A stretch of 35,031 bases of DNA from the NCBI GenBank assembly GCA_902765215.1, contig CACWZA010000019.1, forward strand, positions 1 to 35,031, written 5' to 3'. The notes beneath the pieces were generated by a model. It was given only the letters and a program-made list of their open reading frames with translations, made no database searches and was not told the DNA's origin. This DNA comes from an uncultured bacterium. GTDB taxonomy: Bacteria; Cyanobacteriota; Vampirovibrionia; Gastranaerophilales; Gastranaerophilaceae. Below, piece by piece: positions 24,003-32,099 of the stretch. Both the position numbers and the translations under genes were made by a program. Within the stretch, counting starts at the first letter, position 1; each line of letters opens with the position of its first letter.

Positions 24003-25601
24003 TTATGTACCACCCCAGTTAAATACTGATTTGATATTGTTAGATTTTAATGTCTTAACAGATTCAATTTCAGTATTTACGGAAGTCAATTCCGTAGAGA
24101 GGTTGGTAATTTCAGAATCCCAGTAGGTTTCTTTTTCTGAGATTTTTTGTTGTTCTACGTTAAACCAAGCCGTAATCTTTTCTCTCATTTCCGTAGATAA
24201 TTTTTCGGAAACGTAATTCATGTGAGAAAAATACGTCAGAGTTGTATTCTTCTTTTCAATACCGGTAGCAGGATCAACCATAGCAAGTTGATAGAAACCG
24301 GATCTCAAACCATCCTGCAACAATTCTGTATCAAGTGCATTATTATACACTGTCTTTGTTTCAGGATCTGCTACATATTTAGCCTGAGCAGAGGATTTTG
24401 TTATTTCAACTGCCTTAATTGATGCGTGAGTTTCGTTACCTTCTCTTGTAATCTTGAAATAATGTGTTCTGCCATCAGCTGCAGGTAATGTAATGTAGTA
24501 GGTTGCAGATTTCAGCCAGGAACCGCTGCCTGTATCCTGAACCGGATTAATCGAATTTAATTTCGCAAGAATCTGGCTTGCTGTATAATTATTCGGATCA
24601 AAACTTAATACATTACCACTTATGTCATAAACAGTGTTAAGCCCTCCTGTAACATTTTGAGGCAACTTTATAGTAACATTACCCGAACCGGAATAACTCA
24701 TATCATAAATTTTATTTAAAGAATCGCCTTCTTTAACACTTGTAGTAGTACCATTCTGAATTGCCGCACTAATAATCGGAGCAAAATAACTTATCAGGTT
24801 ACCAAAATACTTAGCCTGCTGTGAATTTATAGCGGTAGAGAAACCACTGGCACGACCTGTCCATAAACCACTGGTTACAATTGAATTAGTAGTACTATTA
24901 ACCTGATAACAAGTACCCGGTACCAATGAAATCAATTGATCTGCAGTACCATTTTTCGCACCTTCAAGTGACTTATAATATTTGCCGCCACTTGTATATA
25001 CAATACCTCCATCATTATAACCACCATTCTTCAAAATAGGAATTAACTGGTTAACAAGTCTTTCTCTCGCAGTCAAACTTTGTTCAGTTCCGCCTCTGGA
25101 ACCGTCTGCATAACACTGTGCCAAATTGTTAAGTGCTTCACAAGATGTTCTGTTTAAGAAAATAAAATCTAATAAACCTTCTAAGGTTTGGTGTGCAACA
25201 TCCTGATGACCATAATCTGCTTTAGCCTGTGCTGCAATTTCAGCAATTTCTGCACCGACAACAACCTGACCTAAATAGTCAGTCAAAATCATTCTGTTTT
25301 CAGTCTTTTTCTCAAATGCAGTACCGCCGATAGCTATTTCCTGCAGGAAGTCATCAGCATACATTTCGTCTGTACGCTCACGCTGACCCATCAAATAGTC
25401 ATAAGTAACATCCTGATAACCGTTGTCACTTGCATACTGAACATTTGCAGCCTGCAATCTGGAATAATAGGTTTGAGCCAGCTCAGTAGATTTACGCGTA
25501 AGCTGCATTTTACGCTTAGTATCTATTTGCATTTCAAGCTCGATATCAGCCTTACGATTCGTAAGAGCCAAAAGTCTAACTTGTGATACCGCTAAACCCA
25601 T
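24003..25601 (-). CDS. Uncharacterised 532-aa protein with helical ends, sigma-28 promoter
   Basis: I do not recognise a named family. The N-terminal 70 residues are helical without a signal peptide (M-G-L-A-V-S-Q-V-R-L-L-A-L-T-N-R-K-A-D). The middle (about 200-400) is Ser/Thr/Gly/Asn-rich and probably beta. The last 60 residues form a coiled coil with Ser/Thr heptads, ending F-N-W-G-G-T. Helical ends around a variable core are the plan of flagellin and hook-associated axial proteins and of substrates exported by flagellar-type systems. The promoter upstream matches the flagellar sigma-28 consensus, which supports a late flagellar or exported product. GGAG lies ten bases before the ATG. Confidence 0.75.
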   Translation of the reverse strand: MGLAVSQVRLLALTNRKADIELEMQIDTKRKMQLTRKSTELAQTYYSRLQAANVQYASDNGYQDVTYDYLMGQRERTDEMYADDFLQEIAIGGTAFEKKTENRMILTDYLGQVVVGAEIAEIAAQAKADYGHQDVAHQTLEGLLDFIFLNRTSCEALNNLAQCYADGSRGGTEQSLTARERLVNQLIPILKNGGYNDGGIVYTSGGKYYKSLEGAKNGTADQLISLVPGTCYQVNSTTNSIVTSGLWTGRASGFSTAINSQQAKYFGNLISYFAPIISAAIQNGTTTSVKEGDSLNKIYDMSYSGSGNVTIKLPQNVTGGLNTVYDISGNVLSFDPNNYTASQILAKLNSINPVQDTGSGSWLKSATYYITLPAADGRTHYFKITREGNETHASIKAVEITKSSAQAKYVADPETKTVYNNALDTELLQDGLRSGFYQLAMVDPATGIEKKNTTLTYFSHMNYVSEKLSTEMREKITAWFNVEQQKISEKETYWDSEITNLSTELTSVNTEIESVKTLKSNNIKSVFNWGGT

Positions 25602-25638
25602 TTATACGATACTCCATATTCTAGTCCTAATATTCTAC

Positions 25639-25665
25639 TTATCGGCATATTTTCTTAAAACTTTA
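25639..25665 (-). promoter_or_regulatory. Consensus sigma-28 (FliA) promoter
   Basis: On the minus strand TAAAGTTT (25658-25665), an 11-base spacer and GCCGATAA (25639-25646) match the enterobacterial sigma-28 consensus at all 16 specified positions. The start site would be near 25632, giving a 5' leader of about 30 bases. Confidence 0.88.
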
Positions 25666-25676
25666 ATAAAATATGG

Positions 25677-25733
25677 CATGTTGTTACAATTCTTAACATG
25701 CTCAAACTCCATGGTGGTGCATGTTTCAACATG
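25677..25733. promoter_or_regulatory. Cluster of CATGTT/AACATG half-sites
   Basis: Four half-sites form two inverted pairs: CATGTT at 25677 with AACATG at 25695 (12-base gap), and CATGTT at 25720 with AACATG at 25728 (2-base gap). They lie directly upstream of the sigma-28 -35 box, between the 532-aa gene and surE. The same half-sites recur at 32637-32711. A transcription-factor operator is the simplest reading. Confidence 0.5.
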
Positions 25734-25783
25734 ATTTAAAAAATTTTTATTAGGAAAAATATGTAACAATTTACCTATTTACA

Positions 25784-25812
25784 TTGAAAATTTATTAGTA
25801 TAAATTTATAGA
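25784..25812 (+). promoter_or_regulatory. Candidate surE promoter
   Basis: TTGAAA at 25784-25789, a 17-base spacer and TATAGA at 25807-25812, with the ATG 26 bases further on behind AGAGGG. Confidence 0.45.
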
Positions 25813-25838
25813 TATTTCACAGATTTATAGAGGGATAA

Positions 25839-26630
25839 ATGAATATATTAATATCAAACGATGACGGAATATTAGCTTACGGGATAAGAGCACTGGTTGA
25901 GGCATTATCTCCAAAACACAATGTTTATGTAATCGCGCCTGACAGAGAACGCAGTGCGGCAGGACATTCAATAACCATACATACCCCCCTAAGGGTTGAA
26001 GAAGTTGAAGCAGAGTACGGGGCAAAACGCTGCTGGATGACGACAGGCACTCCGGGGGACTGCGTGAAAATCGGGGTTAACGCTATATTATCTAACGAAG
26101 AATTACCTGATTTGGTTATCTCGGGGATAAACCACGGGCCTAACCTCGGCAGAGATATTTTATATTCGGGAACGGTAAGTTGCGCAATTGAGGGGGCACT
26201 GCTTGGGATACAGAGTATTGCAGTATCACTTGCGAGCCTGCATTTTGACTACGAAGATTTTAAACCGGCGGCAGAATTTACCGCAAAATTTATTGAACGG
26301 TTAGGCGATTATAAATTCCCTCCAAAAACCGTTTTAAACATTAATGTTCCGGGGCTTGAGAAAGAAGATATTTCAGGGATAGCAATAACGGAATTAGGCA
26401 AACGAATTTTTACTGACGACTATGAAAAAAGGATTGACCCGAGAGGGAAAGTTTATTACTGGATGGCGGGCGAACTTATACATGAGCCTGAGAACGCCAA
26501 CACAGATATTGCGGCAGTAAGGAACAACAAAATTTCCATAACCCCGATAACCTATGATATGACAAGAAAAGGGTTTATGACAGAACTCGAAAACCAACTT
26601 GGGAATTTAGACGCAGATAATTGGTTTTAA
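25839..26630 (+). CDS. surE: 5'-nucleotidase SurE
   Basis: Metal-dependent survival protein E, which dephosphorylates nucleoside 5'- and 3'-monophosphates. The N-terminus M-N-I-L-I-S-N-D-D-G-I carries the metal-binding D-D pair. A-P-D-R-E-R-S-A-A-G-H-S, T-G-T-P-G-D-C-V and S-G-I-N-H-G-P-N-L-G are the other family blocks, all present. The 263 aa is typical. It is divergent from the 532-aa gene and stands alone. AGAGGG before the ATG supports the start. Confidence 0.96.
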   Translation: MNILISNDDGILAYGIRALVEALSPKHNVYVIAPDRERSAAGHSITIHTPLRVEEVEAEYGAKRCWMTTGTPGDCVKIGVNAILSNEELPDLVISGINHGPNLGRDILYSGTVSCAIEGALLGIQSIAVSLASLHFDYEDFKPAAEFTAKFIERLGDYKFPPKTVLNINVPGLEKEDISGIAITELGKRIFTDDYEKRIDPRGKVYYWMAGELIHEPENANTDIAAVRNNKISITPITYDMTRKGFMTELENQLGNLDADNWF

Positions 26631-26721
26631 AATTAATAAATTAACCGAAACTTTTCCGGCAAAATATCAAAGATTAAAAAAGTTAAATACGCTCTACACA
26701 AGAATATGAACGGAAAAAAGG

Positions 26722-26750
26722 TTTACTTAAAAAATTTTTTATGATAACAT
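26722..26750 (+). promoter_or_regulatory. Candidate promoter of the 160-aa gene
   Basis: TTTACT at 26722-26727, a 17-base spacer and TAACAT at 26745-26750. The ATG at 26785 has no clear Shine-Dalgarno. Confidence 0.4.
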
Positions 26751-26784
26751 CGTTATGTCAACTAGATTTATAAAGATATGATGT

Positions 26785-27267
26785 ATGGTAACAGGTATTA
26801 CGCCCCTAAAACCGATTACAAAAAAGGTTGGTAATCGTGTTATTAAAAGATATAACGCAAAACTCATTAAACAACACAATCCGACAAATTCAAATACTAA
26901 TATTGGTATAACGCCAAAAGGCTCGTTTTATTATCGAGAAACCATGCCTGATAAAAGTATGAGTTCCATATATTTAGAAAAACAAGATGGAACAGAGGTA
27001 ATTGTTGATTCTTTTACGGTTGATTCCGACAGAAAATGCAATGTAATAATACAAAAAGACGGCAAAGTTGTAGATGGAAAATATATTCATCAATTCAGTA
27101 ATAAATACAATGCCGTAGCAGAGAATCGTTACATCGGATACCCTGCAAGGGCTTATGTAAGCGATAATGTATATAAAGCCAAAGCATTATTGGAAGAACG
27201 AGTGGATATGTCAGAATTTAAACCTAAAAAAACTATTTTTACAAAAATAAAAGAAACATTATTTTAA
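26785..27267 (+). CDS. Hypothetical 160-aa protein
   Basis: Not recognised. It is a basic, probably soluble protein rich in Lys, Asn and Tyr, with no signal peptide or membrane helix. The middle part (about 45-110) alternates hydrophobic and polar residues as in beta strands (for example S-I-Y-L-E-K-Q-D-G-T-E-V-I-V, then C-N-V-I-I-Q-K-D-G-K-V-V). A helical stretch and a Lys-rich tail ending K-E-T-L-F follow. It lies between surE and a convergent oxidoreductase gene. The absence of a Shine-Dalgarno leaves the exact start uncertain. Confidence 0.6.
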   Translation: MVTGITPLKPITKKVGNRVIKRYNAKLIKQHNPTNSNTNIGITPKGSFYYRETMPDKSMSSIYLEKQDGTEVIVDSFTVDSDRKCNVIIQKDGKVVDGKYIHQFSNKYNAVAENRYIGYPARAYVSDNVYKAKALLEERVDMSEFKPKKTIFTKIKETLF

Positions 27268-27328
27268 TATAATCATAAAAAACGATGACATTTACTAATA
27301 AGATTTCAACTTAATCTTTGATAAATTA

Positions 27329-28681
27329 TTATTTTCTCAATTTTTCAGCAAGTAGCCTTGCGGCAGAGATTAAAGGATCAATACTTGTAGAAAAAGGTGG
27401 TGCATAAGTGATATCCGCACCCGAAAGTTCTTCTGCGGTTACATGTTTCAGAAGTGCCGTTGAGAGTGTGTTTATGCGTTTGTCAGCATCACCGCAACCT
27501 ATTGCCTGACCGCCTAACATCTGATGCGTTCTTTTATCCGCAACAAGTTTGAGCGTGACATTCTCTGCATCAGGCATATACCCTGCCTTATCCCGTTTTG
27601 TTATCATAACAGATACCGTATCATACCCATGCCTGCGGGCAAACTTTTCCGTAAATCCCGTCATAGATACGGTCAGACCAAAATATTTTGTGACGGCTGA
27701 ACCCAACACCCCCTCAAAATCTTCCGCTCCGCCACAAAGATTAATTGCACAACATCGTCCCTCTTTGTTTGCGTTCGAACCTAACGGTATCCAAGAAGGA
27801 GTCCCTGTCATAGCATAGGTATTTTCTATACAATCTCCGCAGGCATAAATATTTTTTATGCTCGTTTCCATTCTGCTGTTTACCTTTATCGCCCCCGTCT
27901 GCCCGAGGGTTATTCCGCAATCTTTTGCTATATCCACAACAGGCTGAACCCCTGTTGCCAAAAGCACTAAATCGGTTTCAATAATTTCGCCTTTTTCTGT
28001 TTTTATTGCAGTTACACTATCCTCACCTATAAACTCTGAAATATTATCCTCCGTTAATATTTCCGTATATTCAGGATACATATCTTTCACAAAGTTTTGG
28101 ACTAATTCTGATATCTCGTCATCCAAAATAGACATTATATAAGGCGAGCGCTCAATCATTGTTGTATAAACTTTATTTGACACGAATGCCTCCAACAATT
28201 CAAGCCCGATATAACCTCCGCCAAGTATTACCGCCCGTTTAGATTCCCTTAATTTTTTACGGAGTTCTATCCCGTCTTCGAGTGTTCGTAGTTTAAAAAC
28301 ATTTTTCAGATTTCTGTTTTTTATATCGGGAATCTTTGGCACCGCACCTGTTGCAATAACGAGTTTGTCGTAATCGACAAAAAACTCTGTATCCTTAATC
28401 AAATCACGAACCTTTATCCTGTTTTCTTTCGGGTAAATCTTTTCAACCCTATGCTGAAGATGTATATCTATCCCGTCTTTTTGAAACTTTTCCGGTGTTC
28501 TTATAATTAGGTTTCTGTAATCTTCAAAATTCCCCTGTACATAATAAGGAAGTCCGCAGGCAGAATAAGATACATGAGTATCCTGAGTATAAATATCTAT
28601 TTGAGCATCGGGTAAAAGCCGTTTTGATTTTGCGGCTGCTTTTGCACCCGCAGCCACCCCGCCTATTATTACAATTTTCAT
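27329..28681 (-). CDS. CoA-disulfide reductase-type FAD oxidoreductase
   Basis: Pyridine nucleotide-disulfide oxidoreductase family, 450 aa. The FAD-binding motif is I-I-G-G-V-A-A-G at the N-terminus. The single redox cysteine is Cys42 in S-Y-S-A-C-G-L-P-Y-Y, the arrangement of CoA-disulfide reductases and NADH oxidase/peroxidase, not the two-Cys reductases. The NAD(P)H motif is I-L-G-G-G-Y-I-G-L-E and the second FAD motif is Y-A-C-G-D-C. No C-terminal rhodanese domain is present. It probably keeps CoA or a related thiol reduced, or reduces oxygen or peroxide. The frame stays open to 28825 through the repeat, but homology starts at the ATG 28681. Confidence 0.9.
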   Translation of the reverse strand: MKIVIIGGVAAGAKAAAKSKRLLPDAQIDIYTQDTHVSYSACGLPYYVQGNFEDYRNLIIRTPEKFQKDGIDIHLQHRVEKIYPKENRIKVRDLIKDTEFFVDYDKLVIATGAVPKIPDIKNRNLKNVFKLRTLEDGIELRKKLRESKRAVILGGGYIGLELLEAFVSNKVYTTMIERSPYIMSILDDEISELVQNFVKDMYPEYTEILTEDNISEFIGEDSVTAIKTEKGEIIETDLVLLATGVQPVVDIAKDCGITLGQTGAIKVNSRMETSIKNIYACGDCIENTYAMTGTPSWIPLGSNANKEGRCCAINLCGGAEDFEGVLGSAVTKYFGLTVSMTGFTEKFARRHGYDTVSVMITKRDKAGYMPDAENVTLKLVADKRTHQMLGGQAIGCGDADKRINTLSTALLKHVTAEELSGADITYAPPFSTSIDPLISAARLLAEKLRK

Positions 28682-28687
28682 ACCCTG

Positions 28688-28716
28688 ATTATTTTTTATC
28701 CCCGAGTAATTTTCAA
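28688..28716 (-). promoter_or_regulatory. Candidate leaderless promoter of the oxidoreductase gene
   Basis: On the minus strand TTGAAA, a 17-base spacer and AATAAT are followed by six bases and the ATG at 28681. The GGG two bases before the ATG is too close to serve as a ribosome-binding site. Confidence 0.5.
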
Positions 28717-28726
28717 TTAACTTGGT

Positions 28727-28832
28727 GGGTAAATATATGAAACACCCCTCACCCGAATATCTAATAATTTGCGGGCAAATAATAAGATATTCGACCTCTA
28801 CCGCGGAGAGGTTACTGTTTTTCATTTACCCC
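28727..28832. repeat. Extragenic palindromic repeat, copy B (106 bp)
   Basis: Same length, orientation and block order as copy A: inverted ends GGGTAAATATA / CATTTACCCC, CCCCTCACCCG, an internal hairpin pairing GAATATCTAATAATTTGC with GCAAATAATAAGATATTC (16 of 18), and CGACCTCTACCGCGG. It fills most of the divergent gap between the oxidoreductase gene and lysS. Beyond its right end comes GATAAACAATAATTTAT, the same flank as at 155-169 and, reversed, beside copy A. Confidence 0.85.
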
Positions 28833-28897
28833 CGATAAACAATAATTTATCTTTATGATAAAATAAAATCATAGAACACAACAAAGAGGAAATATAA

Positions 28898-30415
28898 ATG
28901 AGTGAAACACAAACAAGAGAACCAATCTCTGCAAAAGAAACAATGCGTCAGCGCAGACTTCAAAAACTTACAGAACTTATGGATAAAGGGATTAATCCGT
29001 ATCCTTATAAGTACAACAAAGATATAGATGCAAAAGATTTGCAGGAAAAATACAAAGATTTACCTGCCGGTGAAGAAACAGAAGATTTTTATTCTGTTGC
29101 AGGTCGTGTAATGGCTATCAGAAACACAGGCATGTTCATTGACCTTATGGATTCATCAGGCAAGATTCAAATCTTTTCACACAAAGACAATATGGATGTT
29201 GAAAAGTTTAAAATGCTTAAACTTGTTGATGTAGGCGATATTATGGGCTTCTACGGTTCTATCAGAAGAACCCCAAGAGGTGAACTTTCTATTAAGGCAA
29301 AAGAATACACTATTCTTTCAAAATCACTTCAGACTCTGCCTGAAAAATTCCACGGTTTAACCGATCAGGAAACAAGATATCGTCAAAGATATGTTGACCT
29401 TATTGTTAACGAAAAAACAAGAGATACCTTCAGAAAAAGAAGTTTAATTATCCAAAAGATAAGAGAATATTTGACTAATCAGGGCTTTTTGGAAGTTGAA
29501 ACACCTATGTTACATACTCAGGCATCTGGTGCGAACGCAAGACCGTTTATTACTCACCACAATGCACTTGATATGGATTTAACTTTGAGAATTGCACCTG
29601 AACTTCACTTAAAAAGACTTATGGTCGGCGGGTTAAGTGAAAAGATTTTTGAACTCTCAAGATGTTTCAGAAACGAAGGTATTGATACCCGTCACAACCC
29701 TGAATTCACTATGATTGAGTTGTATCAGTCTTATGTTGATTATAACGATATGATGGAATTAACAGAAAATATGGTTGCGTGGGTTGCAAAAGAAGTTTTG
29801 GGAACAACAAAAATTCAGTATGGCGAACACGAAATCGATTTGACACCGCCATGGGACAGAAAAACTATGCTCGGTGCTGTTAAAGAAGCAACAGGTATTG
29901 ATTTCTTGGAAATCTTTACTGCAGAAGAAGCTGTTCAAAAAGCAAAAGAATTACATGTTGCAGTTGATGACGATATGAACTGGGGTCAGGTAATCGATGC
30001 TATCTTTGAAGAAAAGGTTGAACCTACTTTAATTCAGCCATGCCACATTATCGATTATCCAAGAGAAATCTCACCTTTGGCAAAGGCTCACAGAGATAAC
30101 GACAGATTAACAGAAAGATTTGAAACCCGTGTAAACGGTTGGGAAATCGCTAATGCGTTCTCTGAACTTTCTGATCCTATCGACCAAAGATACAGATTTG
30201 AGGCTCAGGCATTGGCAAAAGCAAACGGCGACGAAGAAGCAATGTCTATTGACGAAGATTATATCAACGCGTTAGAATACGGGCTCGCACCGACAGGCGG
30301 TATGGGTATGGGTATAGACAGACTGGTTATGTTACTGACTAATTCCCCTACTATCCGTGATGTTATTGCATTCCCGACAATGCGTACTATAACTCAAAAT
30401 AACGAAAACCAATAA
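28898..30415 (+). CDS. lysS: Lysyl-tRNA synthetase, class II
   Basis: Charges tRNA-Lys with lysine. The N-terminal OB-fold anticodon-binding domain (about 62-140, V-A-G-R-V-M-A-I-R...G-K-I-Q) is followed by the class II catalytic core. Motif 2 is F-R-N-E-G-I-D-T-R-H-N-P-E-F at 257-270 and motif 3 contains G-M-G-M-G-I-D-R-L-V-M near the C-terminus. The 505 aa is standard. A Shine-Dalgarno AGAGGA precedes the ATG. A -10 (TAAAAT at 28859-28864) follows the end of repeat copy B. It is terminated by the hairpin at 30436. Confidence 0.97.
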   Translation: MSETQTREPISAKETMRQRRLQKLTELMDKGINPYPYKYNKDIDAKDLQEKYKDLPAGEETEDFYSVAGRVMAIRNTGMFIDLMDSSGKIQIFSHKDNMDVEKFKMLKLVDVGDIMGFYGSIRRTPRGELSIKAKEYTILSKSLQTLPEKFHGLTDQETRYRQRYVDLIVNEKTRDTFRKRSLIIQKIREYLTNQGFLEVETPMLHTQASGANARPFITHHNALDMDLTLRIAPELHLKRLMVGGLSEKIFELSRCFRNEGIDTRHNPEFTMIELYQSYVDYNDMMELTENMVAWVAKEVLGTTKIQYGEHEIDLTPPWDRKTMLGAVKEATGIDFLEIFTAEEAVQKAKELHVAVDDDMNWGQVIDAIFEEKVEPTLIQPCHIIDYPREISPLAKAHRDNDRLTERFETRVNGWEIANAFSELSDPIDQRYRFEAQALAKANGDEEAMSIDEDYINALEYGLAPTGGMGMGIDRLVMLLTNSPTIRDVIAFPTMRTITQNNENQ

Positions 30416-30435
30416 ATAAAACAATAAATCAATAT

Positions 30436-30470
30436 AAAAACGGGGTATCACAAAAGATACTCCGTTTTTT
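30436..30470 (+). terminator. Intrinsic terminator of lysS
   Basis: AAAAACGGGGTATC and GATACTCCGTTTTTT form a long stem with a six-base loop and a T-run, 20 bases after the lysS stop. The A-run on the left would allow bidirectional use. Confidence 0.88.
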
Positions 30471-30473
30471 ATA

Positions 30474-30502
30474 TTTACCCGTTTTGTCCTTTATGATATA
30501 AT
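30474..30502 (+). promoter_or_regulatory. clpP promoter
   Basis: TTTACC at 30474-30479, exactly 17 bases, then TATAAT at 30497-30502. AAGGAG at 30513-30518 and the ATG at 30525 follow. The -35 begins three bases after the lysS terminator. Confidence 0.75.
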
Positions 30503-30524
30503 TAAGAAAAACAAGGAGAGTAAT

Positions 30525-31157
30525 ATGTACGATGTTATAAGCAAAAGCGATTTAAATAAAATTATAAACTATGTGCCAACAGTTATTGAGGCATCATCAC
30601 GCGGTGAAAAATCGTTTGATATTTTCTCAAGACTGCTTAGAGAAAGAATCATCTTTTTAGGAACAGAAATTGATGATGATGTTGCAAATTCAATTGTTGC
30701 ACAGTTATTACTTCTTGATAGCGAAAACCCAGAAAAAGATATTATGTTATATATAAACAGTCCGGGTGGTGTAATTACTGCGGGCATGGCAATCTATGAT
30801 ACAATGAACCTCATCAAAGCAGATGTTCAGACTATTTGTTTAGGCGAAGCAGCAAGTATGGGCTCTTTCTTGTTATCATCAGGTGCAAAAGGAAAAAGAA
30901 TGGCTTTACCTAGTTCAAGAATTATGATTCACCAACCTTTAGGCGGTGCTCAGGGTCAGGCAACAGATATTGAACTTGAAGCAAAAGAAATTTTAAGAAT
31001 GAAAGAAATGCTGACAGGAATTTTGGCAGAAAATTCAGGTCAGGATATCGAAAAGGTTAAAAAAGACTGCGAACGCGACTACTACATGTCAGCAGAAGAA
31101 GCAGTAAAATATGGCCTTATCGATAAAGTTATTACCGCTGAAGAAATGAAGGGGTAA
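30525..31157 (+). CDS. clpP: ATP-dependent Clp protease proteolytic subunit
   Basis: Serine protease that forms the double-heptamer chamber used with ClpX or ClpA/C. The catalytic triad is visible: Ser111 in G-E-A-A-S-M-G-S, His136 in R-I-M-I-H-Q-P and Asp185 in C-E-R-D-Y-Y-M. The 210 aa is full length. It has no ClpX gene beside it. It is a single-gene unit with its own promoter and terminator. It ends Lys-Gly followed by GGGGTAA, the repeat-end-like stop. Confidence 0.97.
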   Translation: MYDVISKSDLNKIINYVPTVIEASSRGEKSFDIFSRLLRERIIFLGTEIDDDVANSIVAQLLLLDSENPEKDIMLYINSPGGVITAGMAIYDTMNLIKADVQTICLGEAASMGSFLLSSGAKGKRMALPSSRIMIHQPLGGAQGQATDIELEAKEILRMKEMLTGILAENSGQDIEKVKKDCERDYYMSAEEAVKYGLIDKVITAEEMKG

Positions 31158-31175
31158 TAATAACAAAACATTTTC

Positions 31176-31206
31176 AAAAAAGGCGGGGTTTATAACTCCG
31201 CTTTTT
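31176..31206 (+). terminator. Intrinsic terminator of clpP
   Basis: An A-run with GGCGGGGTT and AACTCCGC followed by five T residues form a G-T-containing stem, 18 bases after the clpP stop. CATTTACC follows immediately, as after the lysS terminator. Confidence 0.8.
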
Positions 31207-31265
31207 CATTTACCGCAAAAAATATTTGTGATAACTTATAAATGACAAAAAATAAAGGAGTGTTT

Positions 31266-32009
31266 ATGAAAAAGTATATCGTTTTATTATTAGCAATTTT
31301 CACAATGGCAATAACAGGAATAACATCAGAGGTTAAAGCAGCACCTGAGCAGGGATACATCTCTGTTGAAGCAACTTCAACTCTGGAGCTCGTTCCTGAT
31401 GTGGTAGATTTCAGCGTTGAGATTATAACAACCTCAAAAGAATCAATGGCAAAGGCTGTTGCAGAGAGCAAAAAGATTTCAGCTAAAGTTTATGAAGATT
31501 TAAAGAAAGCAACGGCAAACAATCAGGGTGACTGGATAAAAACATCAAACTACAGTGCAAACCCTGTATACAGATACAATAACAACAAACGCATTTTGGA
31601 CTACTATCAGGTAGTAAACAGCGTAAAAGTACATACAAAAGATGTTGCTAATGTGGGCAAAATGATAGATACCGCAACCGCAGACGGTGCAACATCAGTA
31701 AACAGTATGTCATATTCAGTATCAAAATATGATGAAGAAGCAAACAAACTTTTGGCAGATACGGCAAAGAAAGCAAGAAAACAGGGAACAGACCTTGCAA
31801 AAGCAATCGGTTCTGAAATAACAGGGATAAAATCACTCAGCAGTTCATGTTCTTTTTCAAGCAGAACAGTAATGCCGAGAATGATGCTTATGTCAAAATC
31901 TGCAGGTGCTTGTGATGAAGCATGCCAGACAAATGACGCGGGCACAAACATTGAACTCGGAACAATGACCTTACATGCCAGAGTAAACGCAGATTTTTAT
32001 CTGAAATAA
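31266..32009 (+). CDS. Secreted SIMPL-domain (DUF541) protein
   Basis: A 247-aa exported protein. The signal peptide is M-K-K-Y plus a hydrophobic core with cleavage after V-K-A at about residue 26. The mature part starts G-Y-I-S-V-E-A-T-S-T-L-E-L-V-P-D, the SIMPL/DUF541 hallmark of oxidative-stress or outer-membrane-associated periplasmic proteins of poorly known function. Near the C-terminus is an unusual Cys pair, C-D-E-A-C. The frame extends to an ATG at 31242, but AAAGGAG at 31254-31260 points to 31266, which also places the Lys-Lys of the signal peptide at the N-terminus. Confidence 0.87.
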   Translation: MKKYIVLLLAIFTMAITGITSEVKAAPEQGYISVEATSTLELVPDVVDFSVEIITTSKESMAKAVAESKKISAKVYEDLKKATANNQGDWIKTSNYSANPVYRYNNNKRILDYYQVVNSVKVHTKDVANVGKMIDTATADGATSVNSMSYSVSKYDEEANKLLADTAKKARKQGTDLAKAIGSEITGIKSLSSSCSFSSRTVMPRMMLMSKSAGACDEACQTNDAGTNIELGTMTLHARVNADFYLK

Positions 32010-32029
32010 AATTTCCACCAAATAAATCA

Positions 32030-32062
32030 AAGAGGGTGTTAAGTAAAACGCCCTCTTTTTTA
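32030..32062 (+). terminator. Intrinsic terminator of the SIMPL gene
   Basis: AAAGAGGGTGTT and ACGCCCTCTTTTTT form a G-T-containing stem with a T-run, 20 bases after the stop. Confidence 0.82.
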
Positions 32063-32099
32063 GTTGTTAATTGATATGGTAAATGTATTTTTGAGTTAT

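Noticed and set aside
25639-25665. Idea that the intergenic AACATG sites form a LexA/SOS box
   Set aside because: The half-sites do not match SOS box patterns, and the genes are not DNA-repair genes.
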